Part shown: positions 1 to 8,351 of the stretch, one piece after another | How positions within the stretch are numbered: the first letter of the stretch is position 1 | How the letters are laid out: each line of letters starts with the position of its first letter | NCBI RefSeq assembly: GCF_900163545.1 | Contig: NZ_FUHW01000022.1 | Span: 62,001-126,000, forward strand | From: Arthrobacter rhombi | Lineage (GTDB): Bacteria; Actinomycetota; Actinomycetes; Actinomycetales; Micrococcaceae | Direction of reading: 5' to 3' | DNA length: 64,000 nucleotides | The notes under the pieces: generated by a model | The model's input: only the letters and a program-made list of their open reading frames with translations | The model's database searches: none | Told to the model about the DNA's origin: nothing | Position numbers and translations under genes: made by a program

Positions 1-1102
1 CTGTCAGCGTTCCGCCGCGCATGTCCTCGGGACGGGTCTTGCCCTCCCGCGCGGTGGAGGTCAGGTCGTTCAGGGCCAGCGCCAATTCCTTCAGGCTCAG
101 ATCCTGCGCGTCCTTGAGGTTCGGAACCATCAGTCCCCGTGGGGTCGCGGCGGCAATACCGAGGTTCATGAAGTGCTTGACATGGATTTCGGCGCCCTGC
201 TCGGTGTCCACCCAGCTGGCGTTGACCCCGGGGTTCCGTTCCGCTGCCCAGATCACCGCCTTGGCCAGGATCAGCAGCGGAGAGACCTTGATGCCTTCGA
301 AGTCACGGGACTTCTTCAGTCGCTGGGTGAACTCCATCGTCCGGGTGGCGTCGACGTCGACGAAGATACTCGCATGCGGGGCGGTGGACGCGGATTCCAC
401 CATGGCCTTGGCGGTGGCCTTGCGGACCCCTCGCACCGGTTCGCGGGTCACCCGCTCCGAGGCGGCTCCACTGGGTGGACGGTAGGAGGTCAGGTCCTCG
501 CGGGTGATCTGCCCCTGCCCTCCGGTGCCGCGGACCTCGGAGAGGTCGATACCCATATCCTTGGCGATCTTCCGCACCGGCGGCTTGGCGAGCACCCGAT
601 CCTGGACCTGGGTTTCCTTCGGCTTGGCCGGTGTTGCCGTGGCCGGGGCTTCCGGTACCTCGGTTGCAGACTGTGTCGCGGAGGTGCCCGGACGGCTGCG
701 GGGGCGCCGCCGAACCGGATCCGCCTTCGGGCCCGATCCCACCAGCGGGCCGGGGGCCTGTTGGTCTGCGGGCTCTTCGGCCGGGTCCTCCACCGGTGGT
801 GCGGCAGCGGTTGTGGGCGCCGGGGTCGCCTCCGGTACGGGCGTTGCCGGCGCACTCCTCGGCTGCCCGGCTTCGTCGACGGAGAACAACGGTTGGCCGA
901 CCTCGACGACCTGACCTTCTGCAGCGTGCAGCTCCGTCACCACCCCGGCATAGGGGCTGGGCAGTTCGACCAAGGACTTGGCGGTTTCGATCTCGACGAA
1001 GATCTGGTTGACCGCCACGGTGTCACCGGCTTTGACCTTCCAGGAGGCGATATCGGCCTCGGTCAGTCCTTCGCCGACATCCGGCAGGTTGAAGGTACTC
1101 AT
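1..1102 (-). CDS. bkdC: Dihydrolipoamide acyltransferase (E2), partial
   Basis: This is the acyl-transferring core subunit of a 2-oxoacid dehydrogenase complex; the 3' end lies beyond the left edge. About 367 residues are visible. An N-terminal lipoyl domain carries the lipoylated lysine near residue 42 (context EIETAKSLVELP). A Pro/Ala-rich linker follows, then a peripheral subunit-binding domain around residues 165-200 (VRKIAKDMGIDLSEVRGTG) and the start of the catalytic domain. The C-terminal HxxxDG active site is outside the window. The ATG is preceded by AAGGAG. The gene follows E1beta by about 40 bases on the same strand. Actinobacterial pyruvate dehydrogenase usually has a single-chain AceE E1, so an E1alpha/E1beta/E2 cluster favours branched-chain substrates; that assignment is inference. 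Confidence 0.85.
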   Translation of the reverse strand, partial: MSTFNLPDVGEGLTEADIASWKVKAGDTVAVNQIFVEIETAKSLVELPSPYAGVVTELHAAEGQVVEVGQPLFSVDEAGQPRSAPATPVPEATPAPTTAAAPPVEDPAEEPADQQAPGPLVGSGPKADPVRRRPRSRPGTSATQSATEVPEAPATATPAKPKETQVQDRVLAKPPVRKIAKDMGIDLSEVRGTGGQGQITREDLTSYRPPSGAASERVTREPVRGVRKATAKAMVESASTAPHASIFVDVDATRTMEFTQRLKKSRDFEGIKVSPLLILAKAVIWAAERNPGVNASWVDTEQGAEIHVKHFMNLGIAAATPRGLMVPNLKDAQDLSLKELALALNDLTSTAREGKTRPEDMRGGTLT

Positions 1103-1143
1103 GGGTTGCTCCTTGGGCGCATGCTGTTCGGTGTGCCGGGCAT

Positions 1144-2118
1144 CTAGTACTCGAACGAACGATCCACGGCATCGAGCAGCTTGTCGATATCCGGTAGGTA
1201 TTGGTCCTCGACCTTGGCCACAGGGTAGGGCATGTGGAATCCTCCCACCCTGATCACCGGCGCCTCAAGGGAGAGGAAGGCCCGCTCGGAGACGCGGGCG
1301 GCGATCTCGCCGCCGATGCCGCCGAAGATCGGGGCCTCATGGGTGACGATCAGTCGGCCGGTCTTGCGGACGGAATCGGTGATGGTGTCGAAGTCGATCG
1401 GGCTGATCGAGCGCAGGTCGATGACCTCGATGCTGCGCCCGTCTTCCGTTGCGGCTTCGGCCGCGGCCAGGGCCACCGGAACCAGGGGTCCGTAGGTGAC
1501 GATCGTGGCGTCGGAGCCCTCACGGATCACCTGGGCGCTGAAGGCATCCTGGGCCGGGTTCTCCGTGTCGACGTCGCCCTTGAGCCAGTAACGGCGCTTG
1601 GGTTCGAAGAAGATCACCGGGTCCTGGCAGGCGGCCGCCTGTTGGATCATCCAGTAGGCGTCATTGGGGTTCGACGGGGTGATGATGCGCAGGCCCGCCG
1701 TATGAGCAAAGAGGGCTTCGGGCGATTCCGAATGGTGTTCGATGGAGCCGATGCCACCACCGTAGGGGATGCGCACCACCACGGGGGCTCCGAAGCGGCC
1801 TTCCGACCTGGCCCGCATCTTCGCCAGCTGGGTGGTGATCTGGTTGAAGCCAGGGAAGACGAAGCCGTCGAATTGGATCTCGGCGATCGGCTGATAGCCA
1901 CGCAGGCTCATGCCGATCGAGGTACCGATGATGCCGGATTCGGCCAGCGGCGAGTCGACCACGCGGTCGGTCCCGAAGTCAGCCATGAGGCCTTCGGTGA
2001 CCCGGTATACGCCGCCGAGTCGACCGATGTCTTCACCGATCAGTAGTGATTTCGGATGCTCCTGAAGGACGCGTCGCAGACCGGAGGAAAGGGCCTTGGC
2101 CATGGTCATCCTGGTCAC
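1144..2118 (-). CDS. bkdB: 2-oxoacid dehydrogenase E1 component, beta subunit
   Basis: The 324-residue protein has the usual length and architecture of E1beta: an N-terminal thiamine-diphosphate pyrimidine-binding domain (EHPKSLLIGEDIGRLGGVYRVTEGL near residue 20) and a C-terminal transketolase-like domain (HEAPIFGGIGGEIAARV). It pairs with the alpha subunit for oxidative decarboxylation of a 2-oxoacid and transfer to E2 lipoate. The start is a GTG that overlaps the E1alpha stop in a GTGA, with GGGAGG just upstream, so translation is probably coupled. Branched-chain rather than pyruvate specificity is inferred from cluster type. Confidence 0.88.
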   Translation of the reverse strand: MTRMTMAKALSSGLRRVLQEHPKSLLIGEDIGRLGGVYRVTEGLMADFGTDRVVDSPLAESGIIGTSIGMSLRGYQPIAEIQFDGFVFPGFNQITTQLAKMRARSEGRFGAPVVVRIPYGGGIGSIEHHSESPEALFAHTAGLRIITPSNPNDAYWMIQQAAACQDPVIFFEPKRRYWLKGDVDTENPAQDAFSAQVIREGSDATIVTYGPLVPVALAAAEAATEDGRSIEVIDLRSISPIDFDTITDSVRKTGRLIVTHEAPIFGGIGGEIAARVSERAFLSLEAPVIRVGGFHMPYPVAKVEDQYLPDIDKLLDAVDRSFEY

Positions 2119-3278
2119 CGGTCACCTCCCATCTCAGGGGTTTCGCTCGGTTCAGCATCGCTGAACCCTGCCTCGTAGCGACGATGGAATTCCAGTTCCT
2201 CGCGGATCAGCGGGTGCGCCTCCGCATAAACGTTGGCGAAGGACTGCGCCAGCGTCGGATCCGGGAAGGCCATGGCCTCACGCCGGACCCGGGCAGCCAT
2301 CTCATCTCCGTCGGCGGACAGTTGGGTGAAGAAGTCATCGTCGACGAGTTCGGCGGCGCGCAGGTACTTCTCCAGTCGCGTGAGCGGGTCCTTCCGGTCC
2401 CAGGACTCTTCTTCCTCGGTCGTTCTGTATTTCGTCGGGTCATCCGCCGTGGTGTGGGCGCTGCGCCGATAAGTCTGCGCTTCGATCAGTACGGGTCCGG
2501 CGCCACCACGGGCGTGCTCGAGCGCCCACCGGGTGACGGCATAGACGGCCAGGATATCGTTGCCGTCGACGCGAATGCCCGGGAACCCATAACCGGCGGC
2601 ACGGTCGGCCAACGGCACCCTGGACTGGACCTCGAAGGGCACCGAGATGGCCCACTGGTTGTTCTGGCAGAAGAACACGACCGGGGACTGGTTGCTCGCG
2701 GCGAAGACCATCGATTCGTGGGTATCTCCCTCGGAAGAGGAGCCGTCACCGAAGTAGGCGACGACGGCGGTCCCCTCTTTGGCCAGCCGTTCCTCGTCCC
2801 AGTCGGTCTGGTCACGCTGGATACCCATCGCATATCCCACGGCATGCGGGATCTGCGCTGCCAAAACCATGGTGTACATGTGGAAGTTGTTCTCCCGTGG
2901 ATCCCATCCACCGTTGGAGATGCCCCGGAAGACGCGCAGCATTTGCGGGAAATCGACATCCCGCGTCAGCGCCACACCGTGTTCCCGGTACGTCGGAAAG
3001 ATGTAGTCGCGCGCCTCGGTGGCCCTGCCGGAACCGATCTGCGCCGCTTCCTGGCCGCGCAGTGGCACCCAGAGAGCCAGCTGACCCTGCCGCTGCAAGG
3101 CGGTGGCCTCTTCGTCGAATCGACGGGTGAGCACCATATCTCGGTAGAAGTCACGGAGCTGATCGGCATCCACCTCCGTCAGATAGGGCGAATACTCGCT
3201 ATCGGTGACGAGTTCTCCATCCGGCGTCAGCAACTGGACCATATCCGTTGCCGTGGCCGCCTGGGCGGTTGAGGTCAT
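2115..3278 (-). CDS. bkdA: 2-oxoacid dehydrogenase E1 component, alpha subunit
   Basis: The 387-residue thiamine-diphosphate enzyme subunit has the cofactor-binding motif starting at GDG (residues 177-179) and ending in NN (206-207), and the phosphorylation-loop-like segment YRRSAHTTADDPTKYR typical of branched-chain/pyruvate E1alpha. It catalyses decarboxylation of the 2-oxoacid and reductive acylation of E2. It heads an E1alpha-E1beta-E2 operon, overlapping E1beta by four bases. A 15-bp-arm hairpin lies just upstream, between it and the aminotransferase gene. The ATG is preceded by AAGGG about ten bases upstream. Confidence 0.88.
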   Translation of the reverse strand: MTSTAQAATATDMVQLLTPDGELVTDSEYSPYLTEVDADQLRDFYRDMVLTRRFDEEATALQRQGQLALWVPLRGQEAAQIGSGRATEARDYIFPTYREHGVALTRDVDFPQMLRVFRGISNGGWDPRENNFHMYTMVLAAQIPHAVGYAMGIQRDQTDWDEERLAKEGTAVVAYFGDGSSSEGDTHESMVFAASNQSPVVFFCQNNQWAISVPFEVQSRVPLADRAAGYGFPGIRVDGNDILAVYAVTRWALEHARGGAGPVLIEAQTYRRSAHTTADDPTKYRTTEEEESWDRKDPLTRLEKYLRAAELVDDDFFTQLSADGDEMAARVRREAMAFPDPTLAQSFANVYAEAHPLIREELEFHRRYEAGFSDAEPSETPEMGGDR

Positions 3279-3303
3279 GCGCGTGGGTACCCTTCACTTA
3301 GAA

Positions 3304-3341
3304 ATATGCCTCCTGCGGCATAGGTTCCGCAGGAGGCATAT
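3304..3341. terminator. Perfect 15-bp inverted repeat between aminotransferase and E1alpha genes
   Basis: Arms 3304-3318 (ATATGCCTCCTGCGG) and 3327-3341 are perfect complements around an 8-base loop. The hairpin lies downstream of the aminotransferase stop and 26 bases before the E1alpha start on the transcribed strand. There is only a weak T-rich tail. It may be a terminator/attenuator for the upstream gene or an operator for the dehydrogenase operon. Confidence 0.6.
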
Positions 3342-3400
3342 AACGGAAATACCCCTCCAGCCTACTGGGCTGCGGCCCCGGGGCCGGAACTGGCTACCGG

Positions 3401-4522
3401 CTAGGAAACTGCGGGTCGTTTTGGATAGTTGCTACAAACCTCGAGGAACCGCGTGTTGGCTTCCTCCTCGCCGATGCTGACCCTGAGCCCCTCGTTGCCG
3501 AAGGCACGAACGGATAGCGCCTGTTCATCGGCGATCCGGGCAAAGTCGGGGGTATCGGCGCCGAAATTGAGCCAGATGAAGTTGCCCTGAGCATCCGGGA
3601 CCTCCCAGCCGATGGCCCGCAATCCTTCCACCACGCGGGTTCGTTCGTCGACAAGGTGTTGTACCCTTTCGACAACTTGGTCGATGTTCTCGATCGAGGC
3701 GACAGCAGCCTTTTCGGCCAGGCTGGACACGGCGAACGGGGTGGCAATGACCCGCAGGTACTGCGTGATGGACGGATGCGAGATGGAGTAGCCGACGCGC
3801 AGGTTGGCCAGCGAGTGGGCCTTCGAGAAGGTTCTCAGGACCACGACGTTCGGGTACTTCCGGAACATCTTGATGCCGTCGACGGCATCCTCGAGACGAA
3901 CAAACTCGTTATAGGCCTCGTCGATGACGATCAGCACGTTCGCCGGGACCGAGTTGATGAACTTCTCCACCTCGACGGTGGTCAGGGCGGGTCCTGTGGG
4001 GTTGTTGGGGGTGCACAGCAACACGACGGAGGTCTGCGCGTTCACGGCGGCCGCCATGGCGTCGAGGTCATGCCGCCCGTCGGGTAGGTTCGGGATCTCC
4101 ACGGCATCCGCACCGGTGGTCTGCACGACGATCGGGTAGGCCTCGAAGGACCGCCAGGCATAGATGACCTCGTCGGCGACGTCATCGTCATTCTGGCCGG
4201 CAAAGGTCTGCAGGATCTGGGTCAGGGCACCGAGGCTCCCGGCGCCGGTGACGATGTCCTCGGCGGGAACGTCGAGGTATCCGGCGAGGGACTCACGCAG
4301 CTTCGTTGCCAGCGGGTCAGGGTACCTGTTGTAGTCCACCCCCTCGCGGATGGCGTCCATGACTGCCGGCACGGGAGGCAGCGGGTTCTCGTTGGAGGAC
4401 ATTTTGTAGGAGGTCAGACCGGCAACCGCGGTCGGAGGCTTGCCCGCGGCATACTTCGGAAGCAGGTCCAGCACCGGACGCGGTTGCACCTTGACGGGGG
4501 TGGCGGGGTTCTTATTGCTCAT
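3401..4522 (-). CDS. HisC/Pat-type pyridoxal-phosphate aminotransferase
   Basis: This 373-residue fold-type I aminotransferase resembles histidinol-phosphate and aromatic (phenylalanine) aminotransferases. Visible motifs are YKMSSNENPLPPVPAV near the N terminus, the PLP-contact region CTPNNPTGPALT, the Asp/Tyr segment VIDEAYNEFV and the Schiff-base lysine in TFSKAHSLANLRVGY. Placement directly upstream of a branched-chain-type 2-oxoacid dehydrogenase suggests it may supply 2-oxoacids by transamination, but a histidine-biosynthetic role cannot be excluded: no other his gene is nearby. It starts divergently from the small membrane protein at 4637. Confidence 0.82.
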   Translation of the reverse strand: MSNKNPATPVKVQPRPVLDLLPKYAAGKPPTAVAGLTSYKMSSNENPLPPVPAVMDAIREGVDYNRYPDPLATKLRESLAGYLDVPAEDIVTGAGSLGALTQILQTFAGQNDDDVADEVIYAWRSFEAYPIVVQTTGADAVEIPNLPDGRHDLDAMAAAVNAQTSVVLLCTPNNPTGPALTTVEVEKFINSVPANVLIVIDEAYNEFVRLEDAVDGIKMFRKYPNVVVLRTFSKAHSLANLRVGYSISHPSITQYLRVIATPFAVSSLAEKAAVASIENIDQVVERVQHLVDERTRVVEGLRAIGWEVPDAQGNFIWLNFGADTPDFARIADEQALSVRAFGNEGLRVSIGEEEANTRFLEVCSNYPKRPAVS

Positions 4523-4636
4523 GTCTCTACCCTAGCGTCGCCTTGGCGTTCCCCGTCGCCTGCACCCGGCATGGCTCGCCGATCCATCGAGTCCACAACA
4601 CGGGCCCTGCGTGTGGGGGTGTGGAAGGATGGCAGG

Positions 4637-5047
4637 ATGCTGCGCTTCATCGTCAGAGTCATCGTCAATGCCTTGGCCCTCGCTGCCGCCGCCTGGTTGC
4701 TTCCGGGGATCTCCGTCGGCTCCTCGGCCGCCGCCCAGGCCACGGGAAATGACAGTTTGGGCACCGTAGTGGCCTACCTGTTCATCGGGTTGATCTTCGG
4801 GATCGTCAACGCGGTGGTCCGACCGATCATCAGCTTCCTCTCGATACCCATCACCTGTTTGACCTTGGGATTGTTCGCGATCGTCATCAACGCGGCCATG
4901 CTGCTGCTCACGTCTTGGTTGAGCAGCTACACCCCCATCGGCCTGCATGTGGACTCGTTCTTCTGGGATGCGGTTCTGGGGGCGATCATCATCAGCATCG
5001 TCTCGGCGCTGATTGGTTGGGTCGTCCCGGACCGCCACGAACGCTAG
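4637..5047 (+). CDS. Small four-helix membrane protein (phage-holin-4/YvlD-like family)
   Basis: The 136-residue protein is almost entirely hydrophobic, with about four predicted membrane helices (residues about 1-22, 40-65, 68-92 and 105-130), and resembles the family usually named phage holin family protein/YvlD, PF04020. Despite the name there is no phage context. The ATG at 4637 was chosen because GGAAGG and GCAGG precede it and because the frame upstream looks non-coding. It converges with the hydrolase gene across a 19-base hairpin. Biological role unknown; envelope maintenance is only a guess. Confidence 0.75.
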   Translation: MLRFIVRVIVNALALAAAAWLLPGISVGSSAAAQATGNDSLGTVVAYLFIGLIFGIVNAVVRPIISFLSIPITCLTLGLFAIVINAAMLLLTSWLSSYTPIGLHVDSFFWDAVLGAIIISIVSALIGWVVPDRHER

Positions 5048-5054
5048 GAACCCA

Positions 5055-5073
5055 CGCCGCACCTAATGCGGCG
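5055..5073. terminator. Short hairpin between convergent genes
   Basis: CGCCGCA and TGCGGCG pair perfectly around a five-base loop, between the convergent membrane-protein and hydrolase stops (the hairpin overlaps the hydrolase stop). There is no U-tract, so termination activity is uncertain. Confidence 0.35.
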
Positions 5074-6526
5074 CGGTGCTGTCCAATGCCCGACGCCCGG
5101 GGCGCCGAGGCGAGCGTCGCACCGGTTTGATCCGAGCCTTGCGTGGCCCGGTGGACGGCTCGCGCCGGAGTTTGACGGTGGTCACGGTGGCCGTGCCGGC
5201 GCCGGCGAACACTGCCCCTAAAGTAGTACGGGCTTCCACGACGCCCGGGTCATCGCTGGCGGCCAGTTCGTCGGAAAGCTGCGTGTAGTTGCCTAATTGG
5301 TGGGCTGCCCCGAACCCGCCGGCCTCCAGGTCGGTATCCGGGGCATAGCCGTCGAAGTGCACGGTGACCTGGTTGCTGGTCTCGGGGTTCGGCCTGCCAT
5401 CCAGGCCAGGCACCATGTCATCGACATGCTCCAGATGCAGGCCGCGGGTGGCGTCAGGCAGGGCCGTGCTGCCGACGGGAGAGCCAGTGGTGACGACGTA
5501 TTCGACGTCGTACCGGGTGGAAAGGTTCTCATCGACGGCCAGGTTCGCCGCATGGATTCCTCCTTGGCTGTATCCGGTGATGACCAGCCGTTCCCCCGGG
5601 TGCGCCCCTGCCGATTCCAGCGCCTCGGTCGCCACTTGGGCCACATAGCTACTGCCCATCCCGGTCCCCTCGACGATGCCTGATTCGTCAAAGGGGTTCC
5701 TCGAGGCCCAATACCTTCCCTCCCGCGCCGGCTGGGTTCCCGGGATCGTCAGGACATGAACGGGCCCGCGTACCGTCTGCGTCGTGGTGACCAGGACCGC
5801 CCCCTCACCCGATACCTGGGCCTCCGCCCGCCGTTGGAGTTCCATCAGGTCTGGCAAAGTACCGCCGAAGGTCTCCGGTTCCGTCGTTGAGACGGCTCCG
5901 ACGTGAATCGGCCGTACGTTGAAGATCGATCGCAGGGCGGCGAGGCCGGAGAGCCCGGTGGCCGCCCGGTCCGCCACACTGCTGCCAAAGGGACCCCCAT
6001 GATTCCGGTCCCCCAGCAGGCGGGCGGCCATCGAGGATGCGGCCGCCACCGCGGGATTCGAGGAGGGGTAACCGCCCAGCAATAACCAGGAGAGTCCGTA
6101 GCCGGGGGCCACATTGATCAGGTCCTCGGTGGCCTGGGCGTCGGGATGACCATGGTTGGAGACGAACCGGTTCTGCACAGTGGCCGGCAGGACGGCGGAC
6201 CGTCGCTGATAGGCCTGCAGGGCAGCCCGACGCTCGGCTTGCTCATAGGTTGCCCGGCTGGCTTCGAGGCCGGATCGGCACTCTGCCAAGGTGTCCCCCA
6301 CCTCGATCGCCAGCTGGTTCCCGGAACGCAGATGCCCCTCGGCCGCGGAGGGGACCACCCGCCCCGTTGCGGTGATCGACGGACCGGCGTCTGCCAGCGC
6401 GGTGGTGATCAGCATCCTGACAGCGATCAACCGTTCACCCGCGCGGGACAGCAGTGCTGCGGCACGTTCGAATTCATCGAGCTGGAAGTCGACGCTCGGT
6501 GACCCTCCCGAGCTGACATGACTCAT
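5063..6526 (-). CDS. Alpha/beta-hydrolase with N-terminal helical, type-VII-substrate-like domain
   Basis: The 487-residue protein begins with about 110 residues of predicted helical hairpin ending in Y-E-Q-A-E, which fits the YxxxD/E type VII secretion signal. It ends in an alpha/beta-hydrolase domain with the nucleophile elbow GYSQGG, a likely acid in HVDDMVPG and a late histidine in GAAHQLGNY. The extreme C terminus is a basic tail (RKARIKPVRRSPRRPGRR). The ATG overlaps the stop of the upstream small gene in an ATGA, indicating coupled translation. Lipase/esterase activity is inferred from the fold; substrate unknown. No ESX core gene (eccC, mycP) lies in the window, so secretion is a hypothesis. 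There is no Sec signal peptide. Confidence 0.7.
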   Translation of the reverse strand: MSHVSSGGSPSVDFQLDEFERAAALLSRAGERLIAVRMLITTALADAGPSITATGRVVPSAAEGHLRSGNQLAIEVGDTLAECRSGLEASRATYEQAERRAALQAYQRRSAVLPATVQNRFVSNHGHPDAQATEDLINVAPGYGLSWLLLGGYPSSNPAVAAASSMAARLLGDRNHGGPFGSSVADRAATGLSGLAALRSIFNVRPIHVGAVSTTEPETFGGTLPDLMELQRRAEAQVSGEGAVLVTTTQTVRGPVHVLTIPGTQPAREGRYWASRNPFDESGIVEGTGMGSSYVAQVATEALESAGAHPGERLVITGYSQGGIHAANLAVDENLSTRYDVEYVVTTGSPVGSTALPDATRGLHLEHVDDMVPGLDGRPNPETSNQVTVHFDGYAPDTDLEAGGFGAAHQLGNYTQLSDELAASDDPGVVEARTTLGAVFAGAGTATVTTVKLRREPSTGPRKARIKPVRRSPRRPGRRALDSTAPH

Positions 6527-6756
6527 AAGGCGTCCTCCAGCGCCGACATCCGTTCGCCCTCGAAGACGACCAGGGCCCTTTCGAGGTCGCGCGGTAGTGC
6601 GTCGAGGTGACTCAGGCACGCCTCAAGCCTGCGGCGATACGCCATCCCCGCCGGAGACCTCCAGTCCACGTTCAGGGCGGCCAACAGTTGGCCCCTGGCT
6701 TCGGAAGCCTCCCCCAGGGCAAGACGTGTCCTGGCTTCCATCACCTCACGGTTCAC
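6523..6756 (-). CDS. Small WXG100-like helical protein
   Basis: A 77-residue protein made largely of two predicted helices joined at D-W-R-S-P-A-G, close to the W-x-G turn of WXG100 proteins (the pattern W-(R)-(S/G)-P-A followed by an aromatic is frequent in actinobacterial members). A GTG start at 6756 was selected because GGAGG lies six bases upstream and residues further upstream look like non-coding Arg/Pro-rich translation. It overlaps the hydrolase start by four bases. It is a plausible partner or chaperone for the hydrolase's N-terminal helical domain; this is inferred from size, helical pattern and coupling. Confidence 0.6.
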   Translation of the reverse strand: MNREVMEARTRLALGEASEARGQLLAALNVDWRSPAGMAYRRRLEACLSHLDALPRDLERALVVFEGERMSALEDAL

Positions 6757-6929
6757 CAGTCCCCCTCCGCCTTCGGGCCCCGATGGGACCTCCGCTCCAT
6801 TGCGGATAGCCCCAACGCTAGGAGAACCCTCAGCAGAACACAGGCCCCGTCGTCGTCGTTGTGGATATCGGGCACCCACCCCGCACCGGGGGAGCCTGCA
6901 GTGCTCGCTGAGGCGCAGCTCATGAAACA

Positions 6930-8348
6930 ATGGGCACCATGGCTGAATCCGCGCGCACATCCCTTGCATCCGAACCGCTGGCCCTCGGTGCCCTCGACGG
7001 CCGGTACCGTCCGGCAGTGGCCCCCTTGGTCGACCACCTTTCCGAGGCGGCCCTGAACCGAAACCGGGTCCACGTCGAGGTCGAATGGCTGATCCACCTC
7101 ACCTCGCGGTCCGCACTTCCGGGCACGTCACCGCTGAGCTCCGATCACATCGCTGCCTTGCGGCGGATTGTCACCGATTTCAACATCGACTCGGTCTCCG
7201 AACTCGCCGAGATCGAGGCCATCACCGTCCACGACGTCAAGGCCGTGGAGTACTACATCAACCGCCGCCTGCCGGGGATCGGCATCGAGGAACTGACCCC
7301 GCTGGTCCACTTCGGTTGCACCAGCGAGGACATCAACAACCTCTCCTACGCGGTCGGGGTGAAGGATGCCGTCACGAAGGTCTGGCTCCCCGCGGCCCGG
7401 GCCCTGGTGGAGCAGATCAGTGCCATGGCCGAGACAACGCGCGCCGTGCCGATGCTTTCGCGCACCCACGGGCAGCCGGCCACCCCGACGACGCTGGGCA
7501 AGGAACTCGCTGTCACGGCCTGGCGGCTGACCCGTCAACTGGACCGGATCGAACGCACCGAATATCTGGGCAAGATCAACGGCGCCACCGGCACCTACGC
7601 CGCGCACTACGCCTCGGTCCCCGACACCGACTGGCAGGACATCTCCCGCACGTTCGTCGAGGGCCTCGACTTGGACTGGAACCCGCTGACCACCCAGATT
7701 GAATCCCACGACTGGCAGGCCGAGCTCTACGCCGACGTCGCCCGTTACAACCGGATTCTGCACAACTTCTGCACCGACGTGTGGAGCTACATCTCCATCG
7801 GCTACTTCGCCCAGGTCCCTGTGGCCGGGGCCACCGGCTCCTCGACGATGCCGCATAAGGTCAACCCGATCCGCTTCGAGAACGCCGAAGCCAATTTGGA
7901 GATCTCCAACGGCCTGCTGGACACCCTGGGCTCGACCCTGGTGACCAGCCGGTGGCAGCGCGACCTCACCGACTCTTCCTCGCAGCGCAATATCGGCACC
8001 GCTTTCGGCCACTCGTTGCTGTCCATCTCCAATGTGGCCAAGGGCCTGGAACGCCTCGACGTGGCCGAGGAGGTCCTGACGGACGATCTGGAACACAACT
8101 GGGAGGTCCTGGGCGAAGCAATCCAGATGGTCATGCGTGCCGAGGCCATCGCCGGGGTACCCGGGATGGAAAACCCGTACGAACGACTCAAGGAGCTCAC
8201 CCGTGGACACCGGGTGGACGCGACCCGGATGAAGGAATTCGTGTCGGGTCTGGGTTTGAGCGAACTAGCTGCGGATCGCCTGAAGGAGCTGACCCCGGGC
8301 ACCTATAACGGGATTGCCGCCGAACTGGTGGACCACCTGGATCGGTAG
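6930..8348 (+). CDS. purB: Adenylosuccinate lyase
   Basis: The 472-residue protein belongs to the fumarase/aspartase superfamily; the signature SSTMPHKVNPIRFENAE is intact, with the THGQPATPTTLGKE segment carrying a catalytic histidine. It converts SAICAR to AICAR and adenylosuccinate to AMP in purine synthesis. Length is typical of the longer E. coli-like form. Start could be 6930 or the ATG at 6939 (MAESARTS); neither has a strong Shine-Dalgarno. Transcribed alone; the 3' end meets the convergent iron transporter ATPase at a 10-bp-stem hairpin. Confidence 0.95.
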   Translation: MGTMAESARTSLASEPLALGALDGRYRPAVAPLVDHLSEAALNRNRVHVEVEWLIHLTSRSALPGTSPLSSDHIAALRRIVTDFNIDSVSELAEIEAITVHDVKAVEYYINRRLPGIGIEELTPLVHFGCTSEDINNLSYAVGVKDAVTKVWLPAARALVEQISAMAETTRAVPMLSRTHGQPATPTTLGKELAVTAWRLTRQLDRIERTEYLGKINGATGTYAAHYASVPDTDWQDISRTFVEGLDLDWNPLTTQIESHDWQAELYADVARYNRILHNFCTDVWSYISIGYFAQVPVAGATGSSTMPHKVNPIRFENAEANLEISNGLLDTLGSTLVTSRWQRDLTDSSSQRNIGTAFGHSLLSISNVAKGLERLDVAEEVLTDDLEHNWEVLGEAIQMVMRAEAIAGVPGMENPYERLKELTRGHRVDATRMKEFVSGLGLSELAADRLKELTPGTYNGIAAELVDHLDR

Positions 8349-8351
8349 TTC

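Noticed and set aside
2046-3272. 408-residue open frame on the plus strand
   Set aside because: Antisense to E1alpha, no ribosome site or domain.
4637-5047. Phage remnant suggested by the holin family name
   Set aside because: No other phage gene nearby; the YvlD-like family is widespread on chromosomes.
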